A program made the position numbers and the translations under genes. Source: Sitta carolinensis (taxonomy: Eukaryota; Chordata; Aves; Passeriformes; Sittidae). From it: a stretch of DNA of 64,000 nt. The stretch lies in the NCBI GenBank assembly GCA_032173965.1, contig CM063292.1, forward strand, positions 3,486,001 to 3,550,000. Direction: 5' to 3'. Below the pieces are notes generated by a model. That model worked only from the letters and a program-made list of their open reading frames with translations, was not told where the DNA came from and ran no database searches. Shown in pieces: positions 25,501-35,800 of the stretch; position 1 is the first letter of the stretch; every line of letters starts with the position of its first letter.

Positions 25501-26570
25501 CAAAATGCAGTGGGGGCTTTAGAAGTGTGAGAAAATTCATTACTGAGCAAACTCACAGTGAGAGGGGTGAATGGCACAAACCACAAGAGATTTGTAACCC
25601 CCTTTTACAGATCAGAATAGGTGCTGTAGATCCCTTATAAAATAATCTTGTATTTATTTCTATTATTATATGTTGTCCCTGAAAATCAGCCTTCTGATTT
25701 GTTTTAGTATAGTGGAGTCAGTTCTCATGAATTGTAAGATAAACAAGGATCATGTTTACATTCCTTTGTAAAAGATCTCACCTGATGGACTTCTCAAGTG
25801 AGCAGTGGAGATGGAGAGGTGGGAACTGCTCTGTCCAATCTCTGATCACTGTCCAGAAACTGAGAGATACGAGGGCAACAATAAACTAGAATCTCCTTCC
25901 TTTCTTCTTCTCTGCTTGAACACCTGTTGTGTGTGTTACTGTGTGTTTCTATCTGCGTCACAGTAACAATTATACACCTTGAGGGCTAGAGAAGGTGATA
26001 GAACAAGCTGTAGTTTCTCAGCTGGTCTCTCAGAACTGAGAGATTTTAAGGCCAGAGCAGCATGGATGGATAGAATAGTCCTAAACCTGGCACACAGCCC
26101 TGGAGCCTGTACTCCAAGTGCCCAAGCTCCAGTCTGCTGTAAGAACACCTCGTGATTGAGAGGGGATTGCTGCTCAGTGCTCTCTGAGGAGCCTCTTGAG
26201 AGGCAAGAGTGGCATCACCAGGATCAGATGCAGTTATACCTCTTAGAGGAGCTGGAGGCAGTGACACAGCCCATCCAGAACCCACAGCAGGCTCCAGCAC
26301 AAACTGAGCTGCACAGGGCTGCCCTCTGCCATCCCCTGGCACAGGGACAAGGCTCTGCCATCTCCCGATGGCAGGGGGCTGGCAGGGCACTTGCCACACG
26401 AGCCAAAGGCAAGGATCCCTTTCCTTTTGCTGGAGGAGCACCCTGCTGGTGTCAGGTGTGCAGGAGAGCCAGCTGGGCTCAGCCCCAGGAGTCCCAGGGA
26501 ACGTGAGACTGCAAACCCTGGGCAGGGGCAGGGGCAGAGCAGCTCCTGTGCCCTGCTTCCACTGCTGAGG
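22599..26570. other. Intergenic DNA, possible old LTR near 25.6-25.9 kb
   Basis: No gene is recognised. T-rich low-complexity DNA lies at about 25435-25470. From about 25600 to 25930 an AATAAA followed by a C/T-rich stretch and a GTGTGT segment resembles the end of an LTR, but no boundary or relative was found. A perfect 7-bp inverted repeat, CTCTCAG and CTGAGAG, lies near 26030-26045. Confidence 0.35.
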
Positions 26571-26577
26571 GCATCCG

Positions 26578-27108
26578 CTTTGCCCTTTTCCTTTCCTTCA
26601 GAAATGCACAATTATAGTGCCAATAGAACTTCCCCTGCTTTTCCCTTCCCCTTTCCTTTAGAAATGCACAATTATAGTGCCAATAGAACTTCCCCTGCTT
26701 TTCCCTTTTCCTTTCCTTTAGAAATGCACAATTATAGTGCCAATAGAACTTCCCCTGCTTTTCCCTTTTCCTTTCCTTTAGAAATGCACAATTATAGTGC
26801 CAATACAACTTCCCCTGCTTTTCCCCTTCATTTTCCTTCTCCTTTCAGAAATGCACAATTATAGTGCCAATATAACTTCCCCTGCTTTTCCCTTTTCCTC
26901 TCCTTAGAAATGCACATATAGTTCCAATATAACTTCCCCTGCTTTTCCCTTTTCCTTTCCTTTAGAAATGCACAGAATAGTGCCAATATAACTTCCCCTG
27001 CTTTCCTTTCCTTCTTAGAATCACAATATAGTTCCATATACTTCCTCTTTCCCTTTTCCTTTCTTTAGAAATGCACAATGATAGTTCCAAATGTAAGCCC
27101 TTCCCCTG
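26578..27108 (+). repeat. 60-bp minisatellite, about 9 units
   Basis: The unit has a C/T-rich part (TTTTCCCTTTTCCTTTCC) and a fixed part around GAAATGCACAATTATAGTGC followed by CAATAGAACTTCCCCTG. The first four units are nearly identical. Units to the right carry insertions and, near 26,907-27,050, many single-base losses. Because 60 is a multiple of 3, the array yields long repetitive frames on both strands (26391-26864 plus, 26479-26808 minus), which are artefacts of periodicity. Confidence 0.95.
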
Positions 27109-27339
27109 GTTTGTGGCTAGCACTAAGAAATAAAATATGTTTTAAAGGTATTGCACAGGCTGGGTGTAATACCTTATAAATGGATTGCAATATTGCTCAG
27201 AGCTCTCAATTCAGACCAGAAATTTGGTTTCATTGTGACACTTTTTGCAAAATGGGGATGACAGTGGTACCAGCTGGCTGAAATTGTCAAAGAGATTATT
27301 TTGATTAATTTACTTCTGCTTTGCTCACTTTCTCCCAAG
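27109..27339. other. Short intergenic spacer
   Basis: This is unremarkable AT-rich DNA between the 60-bp array and the CR1 fragment. No feature was seen. Confidence 0.5.
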
Positions 27340-27617
27340 GGCTGGAGGAAATGGCCTCAGGTTGAACCAGAGGAGGTTTGGATTTGAAAATATTTGAAAT
27401 ATCTGAAAAAAATTTCTTCCTAGAAAGAGTTATCAAGCATTGGAACAAGCTGCCCAGGGCAGTGGTGGAGTCACCATGCCTGGAAATGTTCAGAAAACAC
27501 GTGGATGTGGCACCTGAGGACAGGGTTCAGTGGTGAACATGGGGCTGGTGCTGGGCTTGATGAACCTGGAGAGCTTTCCCACCCTCACCAGTCCTGTGAT
27601 TCTCCAATTCTGCTGCT
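27340..27617 (+). mobile_element. CR1 LINE, truncated 3' end
   Basis: CR1 3' blocks occur in order: GGCCTCAGGTTGAACCAG, GGAGGTTTGGATT, AAATTTCTTCCTAGAAAGAG, CAAGCATTGGAACAAGCTGC, CAGTGGTGGAGTCACCATGC, GATGTGGCACCTGAGGACA, TTGATGAACCTGGAGAGC and a short ATTCTCCAATTCTG tail. At about 280 bases it is the longest CR1 fragment here. No reverse-transcriptase frame is present. Confidence 0.92.
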
Positions 27618-28691
27618 CCTGAGACTGCCAGCAGCATCAGAAATCCCTGATTTCTCTCAGGATTTATTCTATAAATCAGAATAAGTGCACCAGGAAAGTT
27701 TTCTTCTTCTCTGGACCCTTGAACAGCCCCACTTCAGAGGGGGCTTCGACTAATATTTTTGGAATAACAACCTGTCCCTCAAGGGTCTCATTTATTGCAG
27801 TCCTGCTTGGGTTGGGCAAAACCTTCAGAAGAGCAGAGGGTTTTTAGTGGACTACACAGCAATTCACTTTACTCTTGCCTTTCAATGATAATATACAGGT
27901 GACCTTTTAAAAATGTTATTATTAAATAAAGAAGCTGCCGGATTTGTTATAGATTTAAAACCTGTGAACAATTTGCCCTGAGTCATAAAGAAGGGCAGCT
28001 AAAAAAGCTACATAATGAAAAAGCACTGAGAATGTTTTAAAATTCTTTAAAAAATGTTTTGTTTTGCTCAGTGCTGGCTCATGCAGGGTCCTGGAGGGGG
28101 TGGCTCATCCCCCTGGTGACCACAGAGTTCTCCAGAGAGGTCCCTGACCAGATGGGGCAGGAGGAGCACACCAAAAACCTTTCTTCACCCTGGGGAAGTG
28201 GCTGCTGCCAGCTGGGCTAGGGCTGGGTGGGTTACAAAATATTTTGAGCAAAACCAGAAATAACAGAGTGAGGCTGAGCCCTGGCCAAGGAAATCCATCC
28301 AAGCAGCACCACAAAGTCACCTCCTGTTTCTCAGTGGGCTTGAAGTCAGTAAAAGCTTCCCCCCCAAAAAAAAAAAAAATTATTATTGGGTGTACACTTT
28401 AAAAATACAAACACACCTTCACAAATGTGACATAAACTGTGTCACATTATCTTAAAAACTCCTGCCACTTAGCTAACCACCATCCAACTGCAAAATCTCA
28501 AAAATGTCACTATTTTGCTCAGCAAGTCTGGGGCTGCTGGGCCCAGGCTGGGGGCGGTCTGAGATGGGCAGAAGTTCATGTTCCTTTTCTCTCTTTTCAG
28601 GCACAAATATAATCCTGGAGATAATAAAATATTCATGATACTAAATATTTAAATTCTTCCACTCTGCTGGCCTGGATACTTCTACATTCAC

Positions 28692-28724
<33 letters not shown>

Positions 28725-31200
28725 ACAAAAAACAGGGGGTGGGGGGAAAAAGAGAGAGAAGAAATGTGTGTTCAGCAAACATGGGTGAGTGTTTAGGAAA
28801 TTACAGCTTTAGTCAAAGCATTACCAGTGAAACAGATGAATTTCTTGCAAATGAAAGACAATAAGAGATCACAAGGAACTCACAGGGGAGGGAGCACTTG
28901 CATAAGAAGGGAACTGCACCTCTCTCAAAAAAGAAATAATGCTCTCACATCTTTTTGGGCTGACCTTTTAACAGGAAACACTTTATGAGATGTGTTTTAA
29001 GAACCACTAGATTGAGTTGAAAATCACCTCTTCTCTATAGGTATTTCTTTACTGAGACACCCAGATCTTCTCTCACACTTGATTTTTACCAGCTGGCATT
29101 TCTGTTTTCGAGACAGAGCCAGAATCATCCGTGAAAAATCCACAAAAAAATCTTCATGTTGATATACTGAATACAGAAAACACATGAGCAAACATCTTCC
29201 AGATATGCTGTTAAACTAAAGTGATAAAGTTTATCCAACTCTGCAAACATGAAGGCAAGAAAAAACCCAACCAATAACACGCCTGTAGAGCCTTGGCAAT
29301 TTTACTTTTAAATGCAAACCCAAAGCATTCAGAACAAACAGAGCATTCCTTTCATTTCCAGCCACATGAGTGAAGCTGAATTAATATATGGGGCATGTTT
29401 GAGGGACTTTGCTCCAGTATTAGACCTTTAAATACAAGGTTTTGTTCCTTATTTCTTCCTCCCATTCTCTTTTCCACAATCCTGGGTATGTGAGGGGCTT
29501 TAACCCTTTAGCTCTTCCAGGTTTTATTCCCCTTGATAGAGCTGCAACCACAGCACCAGGTCACTTCACTGCAATCCCCAAAATTTGTGTGGTTACTCAT
29601 TGTGCTGTGCTCAGCAGCAGGAATTCAGAGCTCAGGGGGAGGAATCAATCAAGAGTAAATTATTCTACAGAATGGCTGAAAAATACACTTCTTGCAAGGA
29701 GCAAGCCACCCCAAGTCGTAAAATTCCTGAAGTAATTTCCTTTTTTTAGGATTTTATAGGAATGTGATCTGTGGAAAGTCAAAAGGGTGAGAAGCTGAGT
29801 GACACAACTCTCCTTGCTCACGTTTCCTTGGGAAAAATGCTTCAGAGGAGCCCAGTCTGCCAGTGTCAGCCACATGAGAGAGCTCTGCATCCGCCTGCAC
29901 ACCTGAGAGCTTGATCTACTTGTTTTGTGAGATAATTACTGCAGGAGTCCCTCACATTGGCCACAATCACTGTGATTTGTTCAATCACACAGATTTGCTT
30001 CTGCTGACACCTCTAAACCAGTCTGGCTCACACATCACTTTGTGAATGTGTGAACTTGGAACTCTGCATTGAGGACAGGACAAAAATTAGGGCTGAGATT
30101 GAAATTTGCTGCCTGTGAGCTGGGAGCCCACACCCAGAACAACCCTTTGGGTTCTCTGCTTCAGACAGGCTGTGGATAATCCACCAGAGAAACAGCGGCC
30201 CCCTGATTGCCCTTGGTGAAAAAGGAGCATGAATTATCTCAAGATAACTGTGTTGAAACAGAAAATAATGTAGAGCACGTGACATCCCTTTGAAGGAAAT
30301 TCTAACACTGAAATGTGATGCAGAAAATGATTTCTGCAGTTTGCAAATCAATGGTAAAGACAAAACTCCCCGTTCCTGCCTAATGAGAGCCCAAAAATCT
30401 CTTCAAGGAACCAGAGCAGTGATTTTTTTCTCCTCATGTTTCTCAAAATCTTTCCTCATTCCCCATTTGTGACACACCTGTATCCTAGAGTATGCACACG
30501 TGTATTTATTTACACACACAAAATGTCCAATACAAGCAGGAAGAATTAATAAATGAAGTTGTGCAGTGTTAAACAGTAAAGCAAAGAAAACTTCTCATCA
30601 AACATGCATGAAAGTGATCCATTCATAAAGAGCAGGAAGGAAATATTCTTTATACATCACCCTCTGCATATACACTGCATGAAAATAAAAAGCTTTTGAA
30701 ATGACATAAATAAGAGTATTTATCAAATTCCTCACTCAGTATAAAAACGAACTTTGCCAGTGCAGGAAAACCTCTTCAATCCCTAACAAGATGCTGATTT
30801 GGGTGTTTTCTTGGGCTCTGTGTTTTGGATGAAGATATAGACCTAGAGGAAGGCTTTGAATTAAGACCTTAGAACAGACAAGACTTATTAGAACAATAAA
30901 TATTAACTGCTACCAGGTTTGACTCACATCCTTTGAACAAGCCAGATTTTTACAGCATTAAAATTGCTGTAGTGTAAAACATCAAGGCTTAAAGCAAGGC
31001 ACAGAGAAGCCTGAAACATGCAAAAAGAAATATGTATTGTAGTAAAGCCATGTAACACCAGATAGTTAATAAGTGACAAAGAGAGCTTTTTTTTAGTTGA
31101 ACTGAGAGGGGGAATTGTGGGAAATAGAAAAGCCATAAAACTCTCAGAACGTCAGGTTTTTAAAATATAAAAAATAAATAAGTGTTTTTTGATTTGCTCC
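27618..31200. other. Intergenic DNA with a 30-base poly(A) run
   Basis: No gene is recognised. A pure A30 run at 28693-28722 is followed by a G/A-rich stretch (28723-28762). The rest is AT-rich and contains only chance frames. Confidence 0.5.
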
Positions 31201-31430
31201 TGAGCTTGGCTTTGAGTTGATTTCTGTCTCTGTGAAAGCTTCTGTCTCCCCAGCCCAGTGTCTGAAGCAGAGGTCAGGGTTGTCTGGTCTCGTGCTCAAG
31301 GATTTGTTCATTGTTGTTATCTTACATGTTGTGCCTCTGGCCTGCTGAGATCTTTGCAGGCCAGGTTATGTTGAACTCCCAAACTCCTCCGCCCCTAGGA
31401 CGGAGCTATCTTTTATAATAAATGGTTATT
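31201..31430. repeat. Possible degraded LTR sequence
   Basis: A moderately GC-rich segment ends in GGACGGAGCTATC followed by a TTTATAATAAATGG block, then falls abruptly into AT-rich DNA. The composition and AATAAA-bearing block recall avian LTRs, and a clearer LTR lies 500 bases downstream. No boundaries or duplicates were seen, so this is a weak call. Confidence 0.25.
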
Positions 31431-31680
31431 TATACAATTTGCACTAAATTTATAGATAAATTTCATTTATTATACTAATATTTATATATTGTTTATAGAA
31501 ATAATATATTACTTATTATTTATAATTTTGTAATATAATAAATATTTATTATATTATAACATTATATAAGTATTATTTAATTTATATATAGTAATTATAT
31601 ATAATTTATATATAGTAATTATTTATATATAATTTATATATAGTAATTATTATACTAAATTGTTGTTTATTTACAACAAC
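31431..31680. repeat. AT-rich satellite-like tract
   Basis: The tract is almost pure A and T. The motif AATTTATATATAGTAATTA recurs three times (near 31579, 31603 and 31631). It ends in a perfect 7-bp inverted repeat, TTGTTGT (31660-31666) and ACAACAA (31673-31679). Confidence 0.85.
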
Positions 31681-31962
31681 TCTCCAGTACCTATTGACTA
31701 TATTGAACAGTGTACCTTCACTCTAGACCAATTAAAGTGTGCCACCATCACAGCAGAAGATGGAGTCTAAAGGACCAAGAAGAAGAACAGGGACACACCC
31801 CATTTCCTCCATCTTTGCCCCTTCAAATTCTAAATTACCAAATCTCCAAAATACCAAAATTCTATTTTTTTTCACCCTGCGACATGTAAATTATCATTCT
31901 ACCTAAATTCTTGTAACTTATCAACTTTCCAGGACAGTCAGAAGGATGCCTGACTAGGAAGG

Positions 31963-32523
31963 TGTTGGAGAGCAAATCTCAGAAAAGTGTTATAAATGCA
32001 TATTTTAGTATTGGCTTTTCGCAAATGTTGGAATTAATGTTATAAGCATGATGGGTTTTCTATATTTTTCAGTAGGTTTTTACTGCCTGAATAGATATAT
32101 GAGGTTTTTCTTTGCTGTAGTTTGGAATTTAGGTGTTGTGTGTTTCAGCTGCCTGAATAAATAAGATAATTTCCAGAAGAGGCCCAAGTGACTCTCAGCA
32201 TTCACCACTTGTGAAAGAAAGGACCAAAGCCCAAATCAAAAAGATGATAACCGAATAAAAGTGGGATAACTCTTGACAGACCCAAGGAGTGACCATACAG
32301 AGCAGTTCCTGGGAAAATGAATATGCATAAGTCCATGCATGAAGACCAAACCCAAGGAGTGACTATGCAGTTCCTGGAAAAGTGAATGTGCATAAATCTG
32401 TGCATGAAAAGAAGAATAAAAAGGGAGGGTTCCAACACACTGTGCTTTTGACAACGTGCTGAGACACCTGGTCACAACAGTATTTCTTTGCTCTATTATT
32501 TCTCCTATTGTCTTTATTAAACA
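31963..32523 (+). mobile_element. Endogenous retrovirus-type solo LTR
   Basis: The segment begins TGTTGGAGAG and ends ATTAAACA, the TG...CA ends typical of LTRs. It has a promoter-like AATAAAAAGG at 32415-32424 and an ATTAAA polyadenylation signal about 100 bases further on (near 32516), giving U3-R order in the plus direction. The flanks GGAAGG (31957-31962) and GGAAAG (32524-32529) match at five of six bases and could be a decayed 6-bp target duplication. U3 contains a tandem duplication of about 60 bases (32281-32343 and 32346-32405). No retroviral gene adjoins it, so a solo LTR is most likely. Confidence 0.65.
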
Positions 32524-32579
32524 GGAAAGTGAACCTCGTTTTTTTCACAGAAGGAAGACAAGGCAGCAAGGGCAGGGAA

Positions 32580-32840
32580 TAAGAGCGCTGTACGTGCCCA
32601 TCTCCATCCATCCCTCGCTCCTACGCCCGGCTCGGGTTGCAGGGATCTCAGGAGGCAGAGCACGCTGCCCAGGGGTCTCCAAACCCGACACCGCGAGCAC
32701 CCGAGCCCCGTGGTGACAGACCGAGCCGCTGATGATGCTCGTGACCCGGGAGAAGGCGTTAATCAAAGCGCTGCTCCTTGATTAAAGCATTAATAATATA
32801 TTTTGCAGCAGCCGGGCTGCGCGTTAGAGGGGGGTGTGTC
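32580..32840. promoter_or_regulatory. Candidate regulatory element, CpG-rich
   Basis: This roughly 260-base island of raised CpG content stands out from AT-rich surroundings just downstream of the solo LTR. It contains a perfect inverted repeat, TTAATCAA (32759-32766) and TTGATTAA (32778-32785), separated by 11 bases. The left arm runs into ATCAAAG, a TCF/LEF consensus. No coding frame with a recognisable product was seen. Enhancer or promoter function is inferred from motif content only. Confidence 0.35.
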
Positions 32841-35800
32841 TGGGAGGAGAGGTGTTTGCCTTGGGTGAAATATCACAGGAGAAAAGTTCTGAAAACTGAG
32901 CAAAACCGGCGTTTGTTGATGAGTGAAACTGCTCTTGTCACGGTGATTCTGCTGGCTCCAAAGAAAAATGGGAAAGGCACTGCGCAGGAGGGATTTTTGT
33001 GTCACATTTGTGACTCTTTTTTTTTGTGGTTTGCCAAGAGAGGAGGAGTCTCTCCTGCCAGGGGGGTTAACTGCTGTGGATCAGTGCTGGCTGCTTCCCC
33101 ATCCCTTTGGAAACATTCCCACTTGGTTCCTGTGGGATAACTCACTGGATTAGGTCATTTTAGGAGCCCAGCTTTCCTCCTCTGAAAGAGCGGGGTATCT
33201 GTCATGGGTTAAAATTGCCCAGAGTCAACTTTAATAACAGTAAAATTAGAAACGACTTTTCCTTTAAAAGAACAAAATTAGCAACAGTGGGACAAGACTG
33301 AAAAAAGATGAAGCAATGAAGAATATTAAGATTGACAGCAGTGTCCTCTTCCATTCATAAATGTGATGGTTCCATTTGTTTTGCAATAATGATATCTTGC
33401 ACAAGCAAACAGTTTAAAAAAAAAAGAACATCAAATCAAAATGTGTCAATGCAATAAAAATGTTTCCAAATCCCTGGCCTCATTTTCTCCTCACTTCAAT
33501 CTCTTTTTGCTGGTGTAGTCCCATGGAATATAATAGTTCTTTTTTTCAGGGGATCAAATCAGATGCAGAAATGAAGTTATAAATGGAAATGATTCCTGAA
33601 TGTCACAGCTTACTCTCCTGTACAGCGTGTCAGAGCAGGAAACTGCCAGAAATCATATTTTTGTCTAGGTAAAAAGACAAATGAATAGACAAAAATTAAA
33701 GGTCAATTGTTAATGAGTATTAAACAACACCTTCTGAAATAGTGCCAAATAGATATGACCAAGGAATTAACATCTAAAAAGCAGGAATACCCCCCAAAAA
33801 AAGCTCAGAGAAGGTTGACCATCCTTTAATATGTCTTCATTTTACCTCCACCATGGACCAGACATTCCAAACTCTGCAACTTCAAACACTCAACTGGACT
33901 CATTCCTTACTGATACAGCTACTGAAGTACTCCTGTCCCTTAAAAAACTAAATTTTAAATGCCAGGATATCAGAAATACAGGAAAAATAAACAGCCCAGC
34001 ATGGAACTGCCTTCAGAAAATGGAACTATGGGAATAGTTTCATGTATTTTCAAAGTGAATCTATCCACAAATTAATTTGGATTTTTTTTTCCTCTTGTCT
34101 TTATCTGAAACAGATGTTACAAGGAACAGTGATAAAATCACTTTGCTGTCAATTATGGATTGAACTGTGAGGCAGATAATGGAGGTGGTCATGGCTTCTG
34201 CATAAAAGCGATCAAACAATAATTAAAAAATGCTAATCATAAACCAACTGGAACTTTTTAGGTCTTTCTAAGGATTTCAGCATCTTTAGTGGGCCAGTCA
34301 TGAGTCTGTGTTTTTGAAGAAGCCACACTCACACTGGAAGAGAACCCTTAGTAAAATCAAAGGGATGGATAAGGTCTATTGTTGTCTTCAAGTCAGCCTA
34401 AACAAACTCAACCACAGACAAATATATCCGGAGAAAAGAATATTTGCCGAAGCTGTGACACATCCCCTCACCCTAAGCAGGGGTGTGACAAAGGCAATCT
34501 CGATTTTAGGGACACGGGTGGGGCTGGGTGAGCTGCTCACACACACTTTGCTGTGCCAACATCTCGACAGGGCCGGCAGGAAAGCAGCATTCTGCATGCC
34601 TGGGATCAGCTGCTAAAAACTGAGATTAAAAAACTTGAATTTAATGGAAATAAGAGGGTATGGGAGTGCTTGTATCTCCAGATTGCAGCTCCAACTAGAA
34701 GAGCTCTCCCCTCATAACAAATTCACTCCAGGTTCAATCGACTGGCACAGAAAATCAGAACACTCATTGAACAAACAGTAAGTGTTGCACCCAACTCTTT
34801 ATTACAGCTGTAAATGTAGTGAAATTAAAATCTTTTTAAAACAAGGTATTTGAATCTTTTATAAAGGTGTGTGGCTTCTGACTACAAATCGGCAGCCTGC
34901 TCTTACTCTGAAAGCATCCCAGGAGAGATACACGGTGTGAATCTGGCAGAACAAAGCTCCAGGAAAACAAGGAATTTGCAGTGGAATTTATTATGAAAGG
35001 ATGAAGTTCAAACATATACCCATTAGCCAGCTAAGTCCACTGCAAATAGCTTCTGGAAGGAACTGCAATTCAAAGGACTCATTAGCTTAAAATGTGCTAA
35101 TATCAGCCAAAGAGTTTTAGTGCCTGGAGTGAACTCAGAGTTGAAGATATGACTGATGCTGACATTTCCTCCTGCAGAGTTTTCTGCACAGGACCTGCAT
35201 TGCCCTCCTGGAGGGGGAACATCCCTCCTTGGGGCCCTGAAAACACAGGGGGCTCCTTTCCTCCAGTGCTGACTGACCCTGCTCGCCTGGTTCACATCAA
35301 CCTTCCCTGCTCACACTTACAGGACACCATCCAGGGACTGGAAGGACCTGAACAACCCTGGCATGGAGGAAAACAGTATTTGGCCCTTCCATTATATGTA
35401 TCAGGCAAATGGCCAATTAATGACAATTATGGGGATTCACTCCAGAGCCTCTCAGTGAAACCAGAGACCGAGTTTTGCCTTGAAAATGGGAAATATTTTC
35501 ATGTGGCACAAACCCACGGAGCCTGACTTAGTCTGCTGCATCTATTTCCAGGGTGAACTTTCCAAGACAACAGCCATCTGTTTGTCCTGTGTGTGCACCT
35601 AACAAGAGGGTGTTCCAGTACATTCCTTGGATTCCTAACACCACCAATGACCAATCGAAGGGAAAATAATCTAGTCTCAGACACCAGAGAGCCAGCATCG
35701 ACCTCTGGGAAATATCAAAGTAAGAAAACATTGGGTTTTGCTGGAAATCATAATCAAAACCATCTCAGGATGTTTGTCCCCAGCAAGGTAGGTGGTTATA

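Noticed and set aside
26391..26864. Repetitive proteins on both strands of the 60-bp array
   Set aside because: The periodicity of 60 bases keeps the frame open in each unit. No start context, splice signals or non-repeat domain supports a gene.
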